Below are positions 1-8,288 of a stretch of 64,000 bases of DNA, piece after piece; positions within the stretch are counted from its first letter, which is position 1; each line of letters opens with the position of its first letter. A program made the translations under genes and the position numbers. The stretch covers positions 50,482 through 114,481 of the forward strand of contig NZ_BSDI01000022.1 in the NCBI RefSeq assembly GCF_027923225.1, written 5' to 3'. This stretch comes from Phytohabitans aurantiacus (GTDB lineage: Bacteria > Actinomycetota > Actinomycetes > Mycobacteriales > Micromonosporaceae). The notes beneath the pieces are model-generated. The model ran no database searches. It was given only the letters and a program-made list of their open reading frames with translations, and was not told where the DNA came from.

Positions 1-416
1 CACCGGTCGTACGTGAGGGCGAACCGCCGGGCCACCGGTATCCGCGGCGCCACGGTGAGGAGCACCAGTACGAAGATGCCCACGCCGGCGATCATCCCGG
101 CGGGCGTACCCGGCTTGACGGCGGCGGTATTGAGCGGCACCAGTGCGAAGTGGACGGCGATCAGCAGGAAGCCGGCCAGCCCCGCCCGCTTGTGCGCGCG
201 GTACATCTTGTCCAGCCCGCCGAAGTGCGGCTCCAGCCAACGCGCCCGCGTGGCCAGCAGCAGCGAGGTGGCGAAGAGCAGCACCATGGTCGAGCCGACG
301 AACTCCCCGGTAACCTGCCGGGCGAAGTTGGTCCGGGTGCCGTCGTCGTCGGGTAGGAAGACGAGCCACAGCACCAGATTGACGGCCGGAACGGCGATGA
401 TCACCCGGTTGCCCAC
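1..416 (-). CDS. Ferric reductase-like transmembrane oxidoreductase, N-terminal part (runs off the window)
   Basis: The reverse strand reads an open frame of about 138 codons from a GTG at 416 to the window edge. It starts VGNRVIIAVPAVNLVLW and contains at least three hydrophobic helices, with a histidine in the stretch YRAHKRAGLAGF and another in IAVHFALVP. Paired His residues in successive helices are typical of the haem-ligating ferric-reductase-like domain that precedes FAD and NADPH domains. The rest lies outside the window, so the flavin domain cannot be confirmed. It is divergent from the accDA operon and shares a 206-bp promoter gap with it. GTG 416 is the only plausible start before an in-frame TAG near 538. 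It may supply electrons to the cluster oxygenases, but that is inference. Confidence 0.6.
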   Translation of the reverse strand, partial: MGNRVIIAVPAVNLVLWLVFLPDDDGTRTNFARQVTGEFVGSTMVLLFATSLLLATRARWLEPHFGGLDKMYRAHKRAGLAGFLLIAVHFALVPLNTAAVKPGTPAGMIAGVGIFVLVLLTVAPRIPVARRFALTYDR

Positions 417-622
417 GGTGAGCCAGCCTATCGAGAGACCGCTGTCGCGCGGGTCAACGCCAGACCGGTCGCGCGCGTACGCGCCCTGACGTACGCCGCC
501 CGTCGCGCGCCTTTGAGCAGGCCACCCCGCCCGCGTCTAGCCGGGGTCGACTGGCAGGTGAGCCACCTCTGTGACCTTCTCGCAGGGACCTGTTCACGGG
601 CCTGCTGGGAGGGAACGAGCCG
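417..622. promoter_or_regulatory. Divergent promoter gap between the reductase-like gene and accDA
   Basis: This 206-bp non-coding gap separates two divergent starts and must hold both promoters. I see no convincing -10/-35 pair or palindrome. The stretch CTGGGAGGGAACGAGCCG just before 623 provides a good ribosome-binding site for accDA. Confidence 0.4.
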
Positions 623-2296
623 ATGACCATTGCGGTCGAACGTACCTTGGAGACGCCCAAGACCCCGGAGTGGGTCCGGTGCCTCCACTGTGGGGAAATT
701 GCCTTCGGCAAGCGCTACGAGCGGCTGCTCCAGGTCTGCCCGGGCTGTGGCTTCCACCACCGGCTGAGCGCGCAGGAGCGGCTGGAGCAGATGATGGACC
801 CGGGCTCGGTGGCCACGGTCGAGGTGCCCGCCGTCTCGGACGATCCGCTGCGTTTCACCGACACGATGCCGTACCGGGAGCGCCTCGCCGCCGCCCGGGA
901 GCGCACCGGGCTGGACGCCGCCGCGATCTGCGTACGCGGCGCCATCGGTGGCCACCCCGTCGTCGCCGTCGTCATGGACTTCCGGTTCATGGGTGGCAGT
1001 CTCGGCGTGGCGGTGGGGGAGCGGATCGTGGTCGCGGCCGAAACGGCGCTGCGCACGCGCACACCGCTGATCATCGTGACCGCGTCCGGCGGGGCGCGGA
1101 TGCAGGAGGGCACGCTCGCCCTCATGCAGATGGCCAGGACCAGCCAGGCGCTGGCCGCGCTGGACGAGGCCGGCATCCTCACCGTCACGCTGGTCACCGA
1201 CCCGACGTACGGCGGAGTGGCCGCCTCGTTCGCCTCGCTGACCGACGTGGTGCTGGCCGAGCCGGGCGCCCGCATGGGTTTCGCCGGCCCGCGGGTGATC
1301 GAGCAGACGATCCACCGCCAGCTGCCGGACGGTTTCCAGACCGCCGAGTTCCTGCTGGGGCAGGGGCTCATCGACGGAGTGCAGCCGCGGGCCACGCTCC
1401 GTCCGGTGCTGGCGGACCTGTTGGCCGCCGCCGCGCCCGGTACACCGCAGTCCGCCAGCCCCGGCGAGGCGGCGGTCGTCCACCGCGCCGACGAGCTGCC
1501 CGAGCGTGCGGCGTGGGAGGTGGTACAGCTCGCCCGCCACATCGGGCGACCGACCACATTGGACTACATCGGGTACCTGCTGGAAGGCTTCCGGGAGCTT
1601 CGCGGCGACCGTTCCTCGGGTGACTGCCGATCGATCGTCGGCGGCCTCGGGCGGCTGCGCGGGCTGCCGGTCGTGCTGATCGGCCACCAGAAGGGGCACG
1701 ACACCAACGAGTTGGTCGCCCGCAACTTCGGAATGCCCAACCCGGCCGGCTTCCGCAAGGCCGCCCGGCTGATGCGGCTCGCGGCAAAGCTGGGCATCCC
1801 GGTGGTGACGCTCGTCGACACGCCCGGCGCGTACCCCGGCCTCGAGGCGGAGATGCATGGGCAAGCGGTAGCGATCGCCGAGAACCTGCGGCTGATGAGC
1901 CGACTGCCGGTGCCGGTCGTCACGGTCATCACGGGCGAGGGCGGCAGCGGCGGCGCGCTGGCGCTGGCCGTCGCCGACCAGGTGCTGGCGCTGAGCAACG
2001 CGGTGTACTCGGTGATCAGCCCCGAGGGATGCGCCGCGATCCTGTGGCGGGACGCCACGGCCGCGCCGCGCGCCGCGGAGGCGCTGCGGCTGCAGGCCCG
2101 CGAGCAACTCGCCAGCGGAGTGATCGACGCGGTGGTGCCCGAACCGGAAGGCGGTGCGCACGCCCAACCAGCCGAGACCGCGGCTCGCGTTGGCGGCGCG
2201 GTATACGCGGCCCTCCTGCGGCTGCGCGAGCTGCCACCGGACGAGCTCCTTGCCGAGCGGGGCGCCCGCTACCGCCGCTTCGGCGCGGAGGTGTGA
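623..2296 (+). CDS. accDA: Acetyl-CoA carboxylase carboxyltransferase, beta-alpha fusion (AccDA)
   Basis: This cytosolic enzyme transfers the carboxyl group from carboxybiotin to acetyl-CoA and so makes malonyl-CoA extender units. The 557-residue protein fuses both carboxyltransferase halves. The AccD part opens with a four-Cys zinc ribbon (CLHCG about residue 20, CPGCG about residue 40) and carries the GGARMQEG segment near residue 155. The AccA part begins near residue 295 and contains FGMPNPAGFRKAARLM and GEGGSGGALALAVAD. The ATG at 623 follows a GGGAGGGAACGAG ribosome-binding site. It is the first gene of the forward operon, with accB starting one base after its stop. Dedicated carboxylase genes are common in type II PKS clusters, where they raise malonyl-CoA supply. 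Confidence 0.93.
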   Translation: MTIAVERTLETPKTPEWVRCLHCGEIAFGKRYERLLQVCPGCGFHHRLSAQERLEQMMDPGSVATVEVPAVSDDPLRFTDTMPYRERLAAARERTGLDAAAICVRGAIGGHPVVAVVMDFRFMGGSLGVAVGERIVVAAETALRTRTPLIIVTASGGARMQEGTLALMQMARTSQALAALDEAGILTVTLVTDPTYGGVAASFASLTDVVLAEPGARMGFAGPRVIEQTIHRQLPDGFQTAEFLLGQGLIDGVQPRATLRPVLADLLAAAAPGTPQSASPGEAAVVHRADELPERAAWEVVQLARHIGRPTTLDYIGYLLEGFRELRGDRSSGDCRSIVGGLGRLRGLPVVLIGHQKGHDTNELVARNFGMPNPAGFRKAARLMRLAAKLGIPVVTLVDTPGAYPGLEAEMHGQAVAIAENLRLMSRLPVPVVTVITGEGGSGGALALAVADQVLALSNAVYSVISPEGCAAILWRDATAAPRAAEALRLQAREQLASGVIDAVVPEPEGGAHAQPAETAARVGGAVYAALLRLRELPPDELLAERGARYRRFGAEV

Positions 2297-2297
2297 G

Positions 2298-2786
2298 GTG
2301 ACGGACATGGTGACGCGCATCGACGCCGAGGCCGCGCTCGTCGCGGTGTGCCAGCAGGTGAGCCGGCTCAGCGGCGCCGGACCCGTACCCAGCCGCATGC
2401 GGATCCAGATGGGCGAGGTCGTCGTCGAGCTGGAGTGGCCGGCGTCCGGGCCGGCGGAACCGTCCCGTCCCGTCGCCGCCCTTCCCGGAGCCGCCGCGGA
2501 GGCGGCCGTCGAGGAACGCGCCGGATGGACGCAGGTACGCGCACCCACGGTCGGCACGTTCTACCGGTCGCCGGAGCCGGGCGCGCCGCCGTTCGTGCGG
2601 GTCGGCGACCGGGTACAGGCGGGCCAGCAGGTCGGGATCCTCGAAGCGATGAAGCTGATGAACGCGATCGTCGCCACGTCGGCCGGTCGGGTCACCGAGA
2701 TCCTCGTCCAGGACGGCATGCCCGTCGAGTACGACCAGCCGCTGATCGCCCTGGCCGGTGACGGCACGGGGCAGGAGCCGGCATGA
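2298..2786 (+). CDS. accB: Biotin carboxyl carrier protein of acetyl-CoA carboxylase (AccB)
   Basis: This 162-residue carrier shuttles CO2 on biotin between AccC and AccDA. The C-terminal biotinyl domain (about residues 80-155) carries the classic EAMKLMNA motif, with the biotinylated lysine at about residue 119. A Pro/Ala-rich linker (residues 55-75) joins it to the N-terminal part, as usual for BCCPs. I chose GTG 2298 because it lies directly after the accDA stop (TGA 2294-2296); ATG 2307 is an alternative. It sits between its functional partners accDA and accC, which makes the assignment firm. Confidence 0.92.
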   Translation: MTDMVTRIDAEAALVAVCQQVSRLSGAGPVPSRMRIQMGEVVVELEWPASGPAEPSRPVAALPGAAAEAAVEERAGWTQVRAPTVGTFYRSPEPGAPPFVRVGDRVQAGQQVGILEAMKLMNAIVATSAGRVTEILVQDGMPVEYDQPLIALAGDGTGQEPA

Positions 2787-2820
2787 GTGAGCGTGCCGTG
2801 CCGGCCGGACGGGGGCGGCC

Positions 2821-4203
2821 ATGACGATCTCCTCGGTCCTCGTCGCCAACCGCGGGGAGATCGCGCTCCGGGTGGTCCGCACCTGCCGGGAGATGGGTAT
2901 CCGCACCGTCGTGGCTCATTCGACCGCCGACCGCGACTCGGCCGGTGTGTGGCACGCCGACAGCTCCGTCCAGATCGGACCGCCGGCGGCCAAGCGCAGC
3001 TACCTCAACGTGGCCGCGGTCGTCTCGGCCGCGCTCCAGTCCGGTGTGGACGCGGTGCATCCCGGGTACGGCTTCCTCTCCGAGGACGCCGACTTCGCCG
3101 AGGCCTGCGAGTCCAACGGCCTGGTCTTCATCGGGCCACCGGCCAAGGTCCTGATCGACCTCGCGGACAAGGCCCGGGCGCGGCAGGTGGCGGCCGCCGC
3201 CGGCCTGCCCGTGCTGCCGGGAGGAATGAGCACCAGCCCGGACGCCAACGCGGCCAAGGAGCTCGCCGCCGAGATCGGATACCCGGTCATCATCAAAGCG
3301 GTGGCCGGTGGCGGTGGACGGGGGATGACCGTCGTGCGCGAACCGGAGGACTTCCTGACCGCGTACGCACGGACGCGCGCCACCGCGCAGGCTGTCTTCG
3401 GCGACCCCGGTGTCTACATCGAGAGGTACCTCGACGTGGCCCGCCACATCGAGGTACAGGTCCTCGCCGACCGGTACGGCAACGCGGTGCACCTCGGTGC
3501 CCGGGACTGTTCGGTGCAGCGTTCCCGGCAGAAGCTGCTGGAGGAGGCGCCGCCACCCGGGCTGCCCGCGGACGTGGCCGAGCGGATGGCACAGCAGGCC
3601 GTCGAGGCCGCTCGCCACATGGGGTACGTCGGTGCCGGCACGTTCGAGTTCCTCGTGGACGAGGAGAACCGGTTCCACTTCATGGAAATCAACTGCCGGA
3701 TTCAGGTCGAGCACCCTGTGACCGAGGCGATCGTCGGCATGGATCTCGTACGCGAACAGCTGCTGGTCGCCTCCGGGGAACCGCTGACGGTGACGCAGGA
3801 CGGCGTGCTGCAACGCGGAGCGGCGATCGAGTGCCGGATCAACGCCGAGGACCCCGCCCGTGGCTTCCTGCCCACGCCCGGCACGATCGACGAGTTCGCC
3901 GCGCCGGCCGGTCCGTTCACCCGGGTCGACTCGCACTGCCACCCGCACATGCGGGTCACGCCGTACTACGACTCGCTCCTGGCGAAGGTCATCGTGTGGG
4001 CGCCGGACCGGGCGCAGGCGATCGCGCGGATGGACCGGGCGCTGCGCGAAGCGGTGGTCCGCAGCGACAGCGTGCACACCACGATCGAGTTCCTGCAGGA
4101 CGTACTGGCGCACCCGCTGTTCCTGGAGGCCAGGCACACCACGACGTTGGTCGACGCGATGCTGGCGCCGCCGCCGACCCACACCGCTGGAGGCCCATCG
4201 TGA
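2821..4203 (+). CDS. accC: Biotin carboxylase subunit of acetyl-CoA carboxylase (AccC)
   Basis: The enzyme carboxylates the biotin of AccB using ATP and bicarbonate. The 460-residue length matches stand-alone biotin carboxylases. It starts VLVANRGEIALRVVRTCREMG, contains HPGYGFLSEDADFAEAC near residue 80 and the glycine-rich ATP lid AVAGGGGRGM near residue 160. The catalytic segment EINCRIQVEHPVTE is near residue 290, and the C-terminal part has AIECRINAEDP. The preceding gap of 34 bp holds the purine-rich GGACGGGGGCGGCC. Its stop overlaps the GTG of the next small gene (GTGA), indicating coupled translation. Confidence 0.95.
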   Translation: MTISSVLVANRGEIALRVVRTCREMGIRTVVAHSTADRDSAGVWHADSSVQIGPPAAKRSYLNVAAVVSAALQSGVDAVHPGYGFLSEDADFAEACESNGLVFIGPPAKVLIDLADKARARQVAAAAGLPVLPGGMSTSPDANAAKELAAEIGYPVIIKAVAGGGGRGMTVVREPEDFLTAYARTRATAQAVFGDPGVYIERYLDVARHIEVQVLADRYGNAVHLGARDCSVQRSRQKLLEEAPPPGLPADVAERMAQQAVEAARHMGYVGAGTFEFLVDEENRFHFMEINCRIQVEHPVTEAIVGMDLVREQLLVASGEPLTVTQDGVLQRGAAIECRINAEDPARGFLPTPGTIDEFAAPAGPFTRVDSHCHPHMRVTPYYDSLLAKVIVWAPDRAQAIARMDRALREAVVRSDSVHTTIEFLQDVLAHPLFLEARHTTTLVDAMLAPPPTHTAGGPS

Positions 4204-4415
4204 ACGACACCACCCGCCGCCGCCTGGTCGCTGTCGGCCGATACATCTGGCAGGGCCTGAGCGCGGTCGGGTTCGCCTTCAGCCCGATGGGCTTCCCGCC
4301 ACCCGAGACCGCCAGCAGGCATTGGCCCGACCCCGATCCCGTGCCGGCGCCCGGGCGGCAGAGCACCGACTGTCCAGAGTGGAGAGCCGCCCGGCGCCGG
4401 CGTCGCACCTTGTGA
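4200..4415 (+). CDS. Small protein of unknown function, coupled to accC
   Basis: A GTG at 4200 overlaps the accC stop codon (GTGA) and opens a 71-codon frame ending at 4415. The product begins VNDTTRRRLVAVGRYIWQ. A short amphipathic or hydrophobic stretch (VGRYIWQGLSAVGFAFSPMGF) is followed by a Pro-rich middle and an Arg-rich tail (RRRRRTL). I do not recognise a family. Coupling to accC and third-position GC bias support translation. It could be a small carboxylase-associated or membrane-associated peptide, as small epsilon-type partners exist for some actinobacterial carboxylases. I see no sequence evidence that it is one. Confidence 0.55.
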   Translation: MNDTTRRRLVAVGRYIWQGLSAVGFAFSPMGFPPPETASRHWPDPDPVPAPGRQSTDCPEWRAARRRRRTL

Positions 4416-4474
4416 AACCGTCCAGGGCCGCCACGCGGCTTCGCCCTGCCGCCATCGCCTGAGGAGGCTACGTC

Positions 4475-4933
4475 ATGACGGAAAACCGCGTCGAGGACTC
4501 GGTACTGATCGCCGCACCCGTCCATCTGACCTGGGACATCACCAACGCCCTGGAGGGCTGGACCGGGCTGTTCAGCGAATGCGCCAAGGTGGAGGTACTG
4601 GAGCGGGACGGCGAGACCGTCCGCTTCCGGTTCACCACCCACCCGCACCCGGACGGCGCCGTGCACAGCTGGGTCGCCACGCGTACCGCCGACGTACCGG
4701 CGGGCGTGGTCGTCGAGCGCCGGGAGAACACCGGTCCGTTCGCGTACATGGACATCACGTGGACGTACGTGGCGGAGGGCGACGGCACCCGGCTGGGCTG
4801 GTCGCAGGCGTTCGCCATCAAGGCGGGCGTGCCACACAGCGTGGAGGGCGCCGCCAAGGCCCTCGGCGCGCGGATGTCGACCGAGCTCGCCCACATCAAG
4901 CAGCACGTCGAAGACGCCGCGCGGTCGGCGTGA
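4475..4933 (+). CDS. Single-domain polyketide aromatase/cyclase (SRPBCC fold)
   Basis: The 152-residue protein has the START/SRPBCC cyclase pattern of TcmN- and WhiE-type aromatases: VEDSVLIAAPVHLTWDITNALEGWTGLFSE at the N-terminus, a central FRFTTHPHPDG strand and TELAHIKQHVEDAAR at the C-terminus. Such enzymes fold and aromatise the nascent poly-beta-ketone on ACP, usually the first ring. A good ribosome-binding site (GAGGAGG) precedes ATG 4475. It is clearly paralogous to the cyclase at 14366, with which it shares the DLVWD/HLTWD and LFSEY/LFSEC blocks. The cluster therefore has two single-domain cyclases rather than one di-domain enzyme. Ring specificity cannot be read from sequence. Confidence 0.85.
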   Translation: MTENRVEDSVLIAAPVHLTWDITNALEGWTGLFSECAKVEVLERDGETVRFRFTTHPHPDGAVHSWVATRTADVPAGVVVERRENTGPFAYMDITWTYVAEGDGTRLGWSQAFAIKAGVPHSVEGAAKALGARMSTELAHIKQHVEDAARSA

Positions 4934-4949
4934 GCGGAAGGGAGTAGCC

Positions 4950-6293
4950 GTGGACCTCGCCGCTCCGGTACCCCCGCTCGCCCACCACGCCCTGCTCGTG
5001 TTCCTGCTCCAGGTGGGGCTGCTGCTCCTGCTCGCGATCGCGCTCGGCCGGCTCGCCGTCCGCTTCGGCATGCCGTCGGTGGTCGGCGAGCTCTCCGTCG
5101 GAGTCCTTCTTGGACCGTCGCTTCTGGACACCGTCGCGCCCGGCCTGAGTGGCTGGCTGCTGCCGAAGGACCCGGAGCAGATGCACCTGCTCGACGCCTT
5201 GGGCCAGATCGGCGTGCTCATGCTGGTGGCGCTCGCCGGGATGCACATCGACCTGGGGCTGATCCGCCGCCGCGGTGTCTCGGCCGCCGGCATCAGCGCC
5301 GGTGGCCTGGTGGTGCCGCTCGCGCTCGGTATCGCGGCCGGCCTCCTGGTGCCGAACCAGCTGCTCGTCGACTCCGGTGACCGTGGCGTCTTCATGCTCT
5401 ACCTGGGCGTCGCGATGTGCGTGAGCGCGCTGCCGGTGATCGCCAAGACGCTGATCGACATGAACCTCATCCACCGCAACGTCGGCCAGCTGACGATGAC
5501 CGCGGGCACCATCGACGACGCGTTCGGCTGGCTGATGCTGTCGGTCGTGTCGGCGGTGGCCACCACCGGCTTCCGGACCGGGCAGGTCGGGCTCTCGTTG
5601 CTCTACCTCGTGCTGGTCGTCGTCGGGGCGGCGCTCGTCGGGCGGCCGGTGGTGCGCTTCGCGTTGCGTACCGCCGCGCGCTCCGCGGAGACCGGACCGG
5701 TGGTCGCCACCGCCGTGGTCATCGTGATGCTCGGTTCCGCCGCCACGCACGCGCTGAAGCTGGAGGCGGTGTTCGGCGCGTTCGTCTGCGGCATCCTGAT
5801 CGGCTCGGTGGCCAAGGAGCACCATGCGCGGCTCGCCCCGCTCAACACGGTCACCATGGCGGTGCTCGCGCCGGTCTTCTTCGCCATCGCGGGCCTGCGG
5901 GTCGACGTCACCGCGCTCGCCGACCCGGTCGTGCTGGCCGCCGGCGTCGCGCTGCTGGCGGTGGCGGTGGCGGGCAAGTTCGCCGGCGCGTACCTCGGGG
6001 CCCGCGCCAGCCGGCTCAGCCACTGGGAGGGCATCGCCATCGGCGCCGGGATGAACGCGCGCGGAGTCATCGAGATCGTGGTCGCCATGGTCGGCCTGCG
6101 GCTCGGCATCCTCACCGTCGAGGCGTACACGATCATCGTGCTCATCGCCATCGCCACCTCGTTGATGGCGCCACCCATCCTGCGCCGCGCGATGGCGCGG
6201 GTGGAGCTCACCGCGGAGGAGGAGCTGCGCCACACCGAGCAGCGCTCCCTGACGTCGGTGGGTGCCACGCCACCATCCGCGCCATCCGCCTGA
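4950..6293 (+). CDS. Cation/proton antiporter (CPA2 family)
   Basis: This 447-residue polytopic membrane protein has about 11-12 hydrophobic helices. It resembles KefB/NapA-type monovalent cation:H+ antiporters: FGMPSVVGELSVGVLLGPSLL near residue 33, the discontinuous-helix segment GTIDDAFGWL near residue 187, and GMNARGVIEIVVAMVGLRLG near residue 365. The GTG start has the ribosome-binding site GGAAGGGAG. Antiporters of this type occur in several aromatic polyketide clusters, including angucycline and formicamycin-like ones. They are thought to help with pH balance or export of acidic products, which is inference here. It is followed by a secreted protein gene 31 bp downstream. Confidence 0.88.
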   Translation: MDLAAPVPPLAHHALLVFLLQVGLLLLLAIALGRLAVRFGMPSVVGELSVGVLLGPSLLDTVAPGLSGWLLPKDPEQMHLLDALGQIGVLMLVALAGMHIDLGLIRRRGVSAAGISAGGLVVPLALGIAAGLLVPNQLLVDSGDRGVFMLYLGVAMCVSALPVIAKTLIDMNLIHRNVGQLTMTAGTIDDAFGWLMLSVVSAVATTGFRTGQVGLSLLYLVLVVVGAALVGRPVVRFALRTAARSAETGPVVATAVVIVMLGSAATHALKLEAVFGAFVCGILIGSVAKEHHARLAPLNTVTMAVLAPVFFAIAGLRVDVTALADPVVLAAGVALLAVAVAGKFAGAYLGARASRLSHWEGIAIGAGMNARGVIEIVVAMVGLRLGILTVEAYTIIVLIAIATSLMAPPILRRAMARVELTAEEELRHTEQRSLTSVGATPPSAPSA

Positions 6294-6324
6294 TCAACCG
6301 TCCAGATAGGAGAGTGAACCACCC

Positions 6325-6924
6325 ATGCCCCTCTTCCGCTCGCGCAGAGGCCTGGTGCGCGGCCTCACCGTCGGGGTCGCGGCCGCCGCCGCCCTGCTCG
6401 GCGCCGCCAGTCCGGCCGCCGCCGTGCACCAGCCGGTCGTCCTGGACCGTGGCGACGTCGTACCCTGCCTCGCGCCGCTGTCCCGTGACGGCACCGACGA
6501 GGTCGTCTTCCTCGGTACGCTCAACCGCCCGCACGCGGTGCGCGCGCTGCAGATCCGCATGCGGGCCGGGGAGACGCTCAACCTGGAGTACTTCGTGCCG
6601 GACCTCGCGCCGGAGAACACGCTGGCCGCCGGCGCGCTGCCCAAGGTGTACCTCATCGGGCCGGACCGCCGGGTCGAGGTCATCGAGGCGACGTTCCGCT
6701 TCCCGTTCACCAACCCGGACAACGGCCAGAAGTACCTGGCCCTCGCGTCCTACGAAACCACGGCGCTGGCTGGCACGTACTCGGTGCTGGTCACCGGGCC
6801 GGCCAAGTCCCGCTTCGCGGTCGCGCACGGGCGCGAAGGCGAGGCGGCGACGTTCGACGGCATCCTGCGCGGTCGCGTGGCTACCGGCGCCGAGGTGGAC
6901 CGCTGGTACGCCACCGCTCCGTAA
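6325..6924 (+). CDS. Secreted protein of unknown function
   Basis: The 199-residue product has a clear Sec signal peptide: Arg-rich MPLFRSRRGLVRG, a hydrophobic core, and a likely cleavage after SPAAA near residue 33. The mature domain is predicted beta-rich (TLNLEYFVPDL, KVYLIGPDRRVEVIEATF, GTYSVLVTG). It resembles small extracellular beta-sandwich proteins of actinomycetes, but I cannot name a family. It ends the forward operon and is followed by a strong terminator. An extracytoplasmic role alongside the antiporter is possible but unproven. Confidence 0.75.
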   Translation: MPLFRSRRGLVRGLTVGVAAAAALLGAASPAAAVHQPVVLDRGDVVPCLAPLSRDGTDEVVFLGTLNRPHAVRALQIRMRAGETLNLEYFVPDLAPENTLAAGALPKVYLIGPDRRVEVIEATFRFPFTNPDNGQKYLALASYETTALAGTYSVLVTGPAKSRFAVAHGREGEAATFDGILRGRVATGAEVDRWYATAP

Positions 6925-6938
6925 GGTCCCCGTGATCG

Positions 6939-6974
6939 AGGCTCCCCCGGCCGATGCCCCGCCCGGGGGAGCCT
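6939..6974. terminator. Hairpin terminator of the acc/antiporter operon
   Basis: Perfect 12-bp arms, AGGCTCCCCCGG (6939-6950) and CCGGGGGAGCCT (6963-6974), flank a 12-base loop 15 bp after the stop at 6924. The right arm is followed by TCC, not a U-tract, which is usual in actinomycetes. Confidence 0.8.
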
Positions 6975-6987
6975 TCCGTCATTCCGT

Positions 6988-7023
6988 ATCCGGGTTACAC
7001 AGCCCGCATCCGGGTTACACAGC
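6988..7023. repeat. Two 16-bp direct repeats between facing terminators
   Basis: ATCCGGGTTACACAGC occurs at 6988-7003 and again at 7008-7023, a period of 20 bp. The repeats sit exactly between the hairpin of the forward operon and that of the reverse operon. No coding function is apparent. Confidence 0.8.
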
Positions 7024-7061
7024 ACGATGCCCCAGCGGCGGGGGACGCTGGGGCATCGTGC
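7022..7061. terminator. Hairpin terminator of the P450 operon
   Basis: Perfect 16-bp arms (GCACGATGCCCCAGCG at 7022-7037 and its complement at 7046-7061) surround an 8-base loop. They lie 12 bp past the P450 stop (reverse strand). It shares its edge with the second direct repeat. Confidence 0.85.
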
Positions 7062-7073
7062 CCGGGGGGCGAA

Positions 7074-8288
7074 TCAGGACTGCGGGGTGAAGACCACCGG
7101 TAGCCGTTCCGGGCCGCGCAGCGGGTGGTTCGGGCGCTGCCGGCGGATCTCCTCGGCCGGCACCGCGAGGCGGAGGTCCGGAAAGCGGTTGAAGAGCGCC
7201 ACCAGCACCACCTGGCCTTCCAGCCGTGCGAGGGGTGAGCCGAGGCAGTGGTGGATACCGTGCCCGAAGGTCAGGTGCGGGTTGGGTGCGCGGCGCAGGT
7301 CGATCTCGGCGCCGGCCGCGAACTGGGCCGGGTCGCGGTGCGCGCCCTCGAGGTCGAGCACGATCTGTTGGTCCTTGCGGATCCGCGCGCCGGAGATCTC
7401 CAGGTCCTCCTTGGCGAACCGCATGTTGACCGTACTGGGGCCGTCCAGCCGCAGCAGCTCGTCGACCGCGGTGCGCAGCAGGGTGGGGTCCTCGCGTACC
7501 GCCTCACGCTCCGCCGGATGGACCAGCAGCTTGTAGACGGAGTTGCCGAGGAAGCTGGCGGTGGTGTCGAAGCCGGCGTGCAGCAGCAGCCGCCCGGTCC
7601 CCACCACCTCCTCGAACGTGAGCCTGTCGTCACCGTCGTACGCCTCGTTGAGCGCGGTGAGCAGGTCGTCGCTCGGCTCGCGGCGCTTCGCCTCGGTCAG
7701 GTCGGTGATGTAGCCGGCGAGCTTGGCCGACGCGTCGCGGGCCCGGGCGATGCCGTCCGGGCCCTCGCCCGGGCGGAACATGATGTCCGTCCACTCGTGG
7801 AAGTCGTCACGGTCGGCGATCGGTACGCCCAGCAGCTCGCAGATCACCTGCATCGGAACGGGGTAGGTGAGCGTCTCGACCAGGTCGGCCTCGCCGAGCG
7901 GGGCGAGCTGGTCGAGAATGTCCTCGGTGATCTGCTTGACCTTGGGGCGCAGCGCCTCGATCCGGCGCATGGTGAAGGCGCCGGCGACCAGCTTGCGCAG
8001 CCGGGTGTGGTCCGGTGGGTCCGAGCCGAGCATGGTGTTGGCGAAGAGGCCGCCGGCCGGCGGCTCCAGCCCATGGTCGGCGGCGAACCGGGTGGCCAGG
8101 CTCAGCCGGGGGTGGGCCAGGCAGGCCCGCACGTCCTCGAAGCGGGAGAAGATCCACACTGTGCGGTCGCCGATGGTCACCTCGCGGGGCGGGCCGGGCA
8201 CGCCCAGCTCGCCCGCGAAGAGCGTCGGGTTGATCACGCGGGGCGCGCCGGGCGCTCCCGGTGCCGGTTTGGTGTCCGTCGCGCTCAT
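7074..8288 (-). CDS. Cytochrome P450
   Basis: The 404-residue protein is a typical soluble bacterial class I P450. The I-helix reads LLLHAGFDTTASFLGNSVYKLL (A/G-G-x-D-T-T oxygen-activation motif, about residue 240). The haem loop FGHGIHHCLGSPLAR holds the proximal Cys near residue 350. It needs ferredoxin and ferredoxin reductase, neither of which is encoded nearby. The ATG start overlaps the stop of the upstream methyltransferase (ATGA), so the two are translationally coupled. In this context it most likely hydroxylates or oxidatively couples the polyketide after cyclisation. The exact position cannot be inferred. Confidence 0.92.
   Translation of the reverse strand: MSATDTKPAPGAPGAPRVINPTLFAGELGVPGPPREVTIGDRTVWIFSRFEDVRACLAHPRLSLATRFAADHGLEPPAGGLFANTMLGSDPPDHTRLRKLVAGAFTMRRIEALRPKVKQITEDILDQLAPLGEADLVETLTYPVPMQVICELLGVPIADRDDFHEWTDIMFRPGEGPDGIARARDASAKLAGYITDLTEAKRREPSDDLLTALNEAYDGDDRLTFEEVVGTGRLLLHAGFDTTASFLGNSVYKLLVHPAEREAVREDPTLLRTAVDELLRLDGPSTVNMRFAKEDLEISGARIRKDQQIVLDLEGAHRDPAQFAAGAEIDLRRAPNPHLTFGHGIHHCLGSPLARLEGQVVLVALFNRFPDLRLAVPAEEIRRQRPNHPLRGPERLPVVFTPQS

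Noticed and set aside
428..2557. Long reverse-strand open frame (709 codons) opposite accDA
   Set aside because: It is the low-complexity shadow of accDA/accB in GC-rich DNA, rich in Arg, Ala and His with no family signature.
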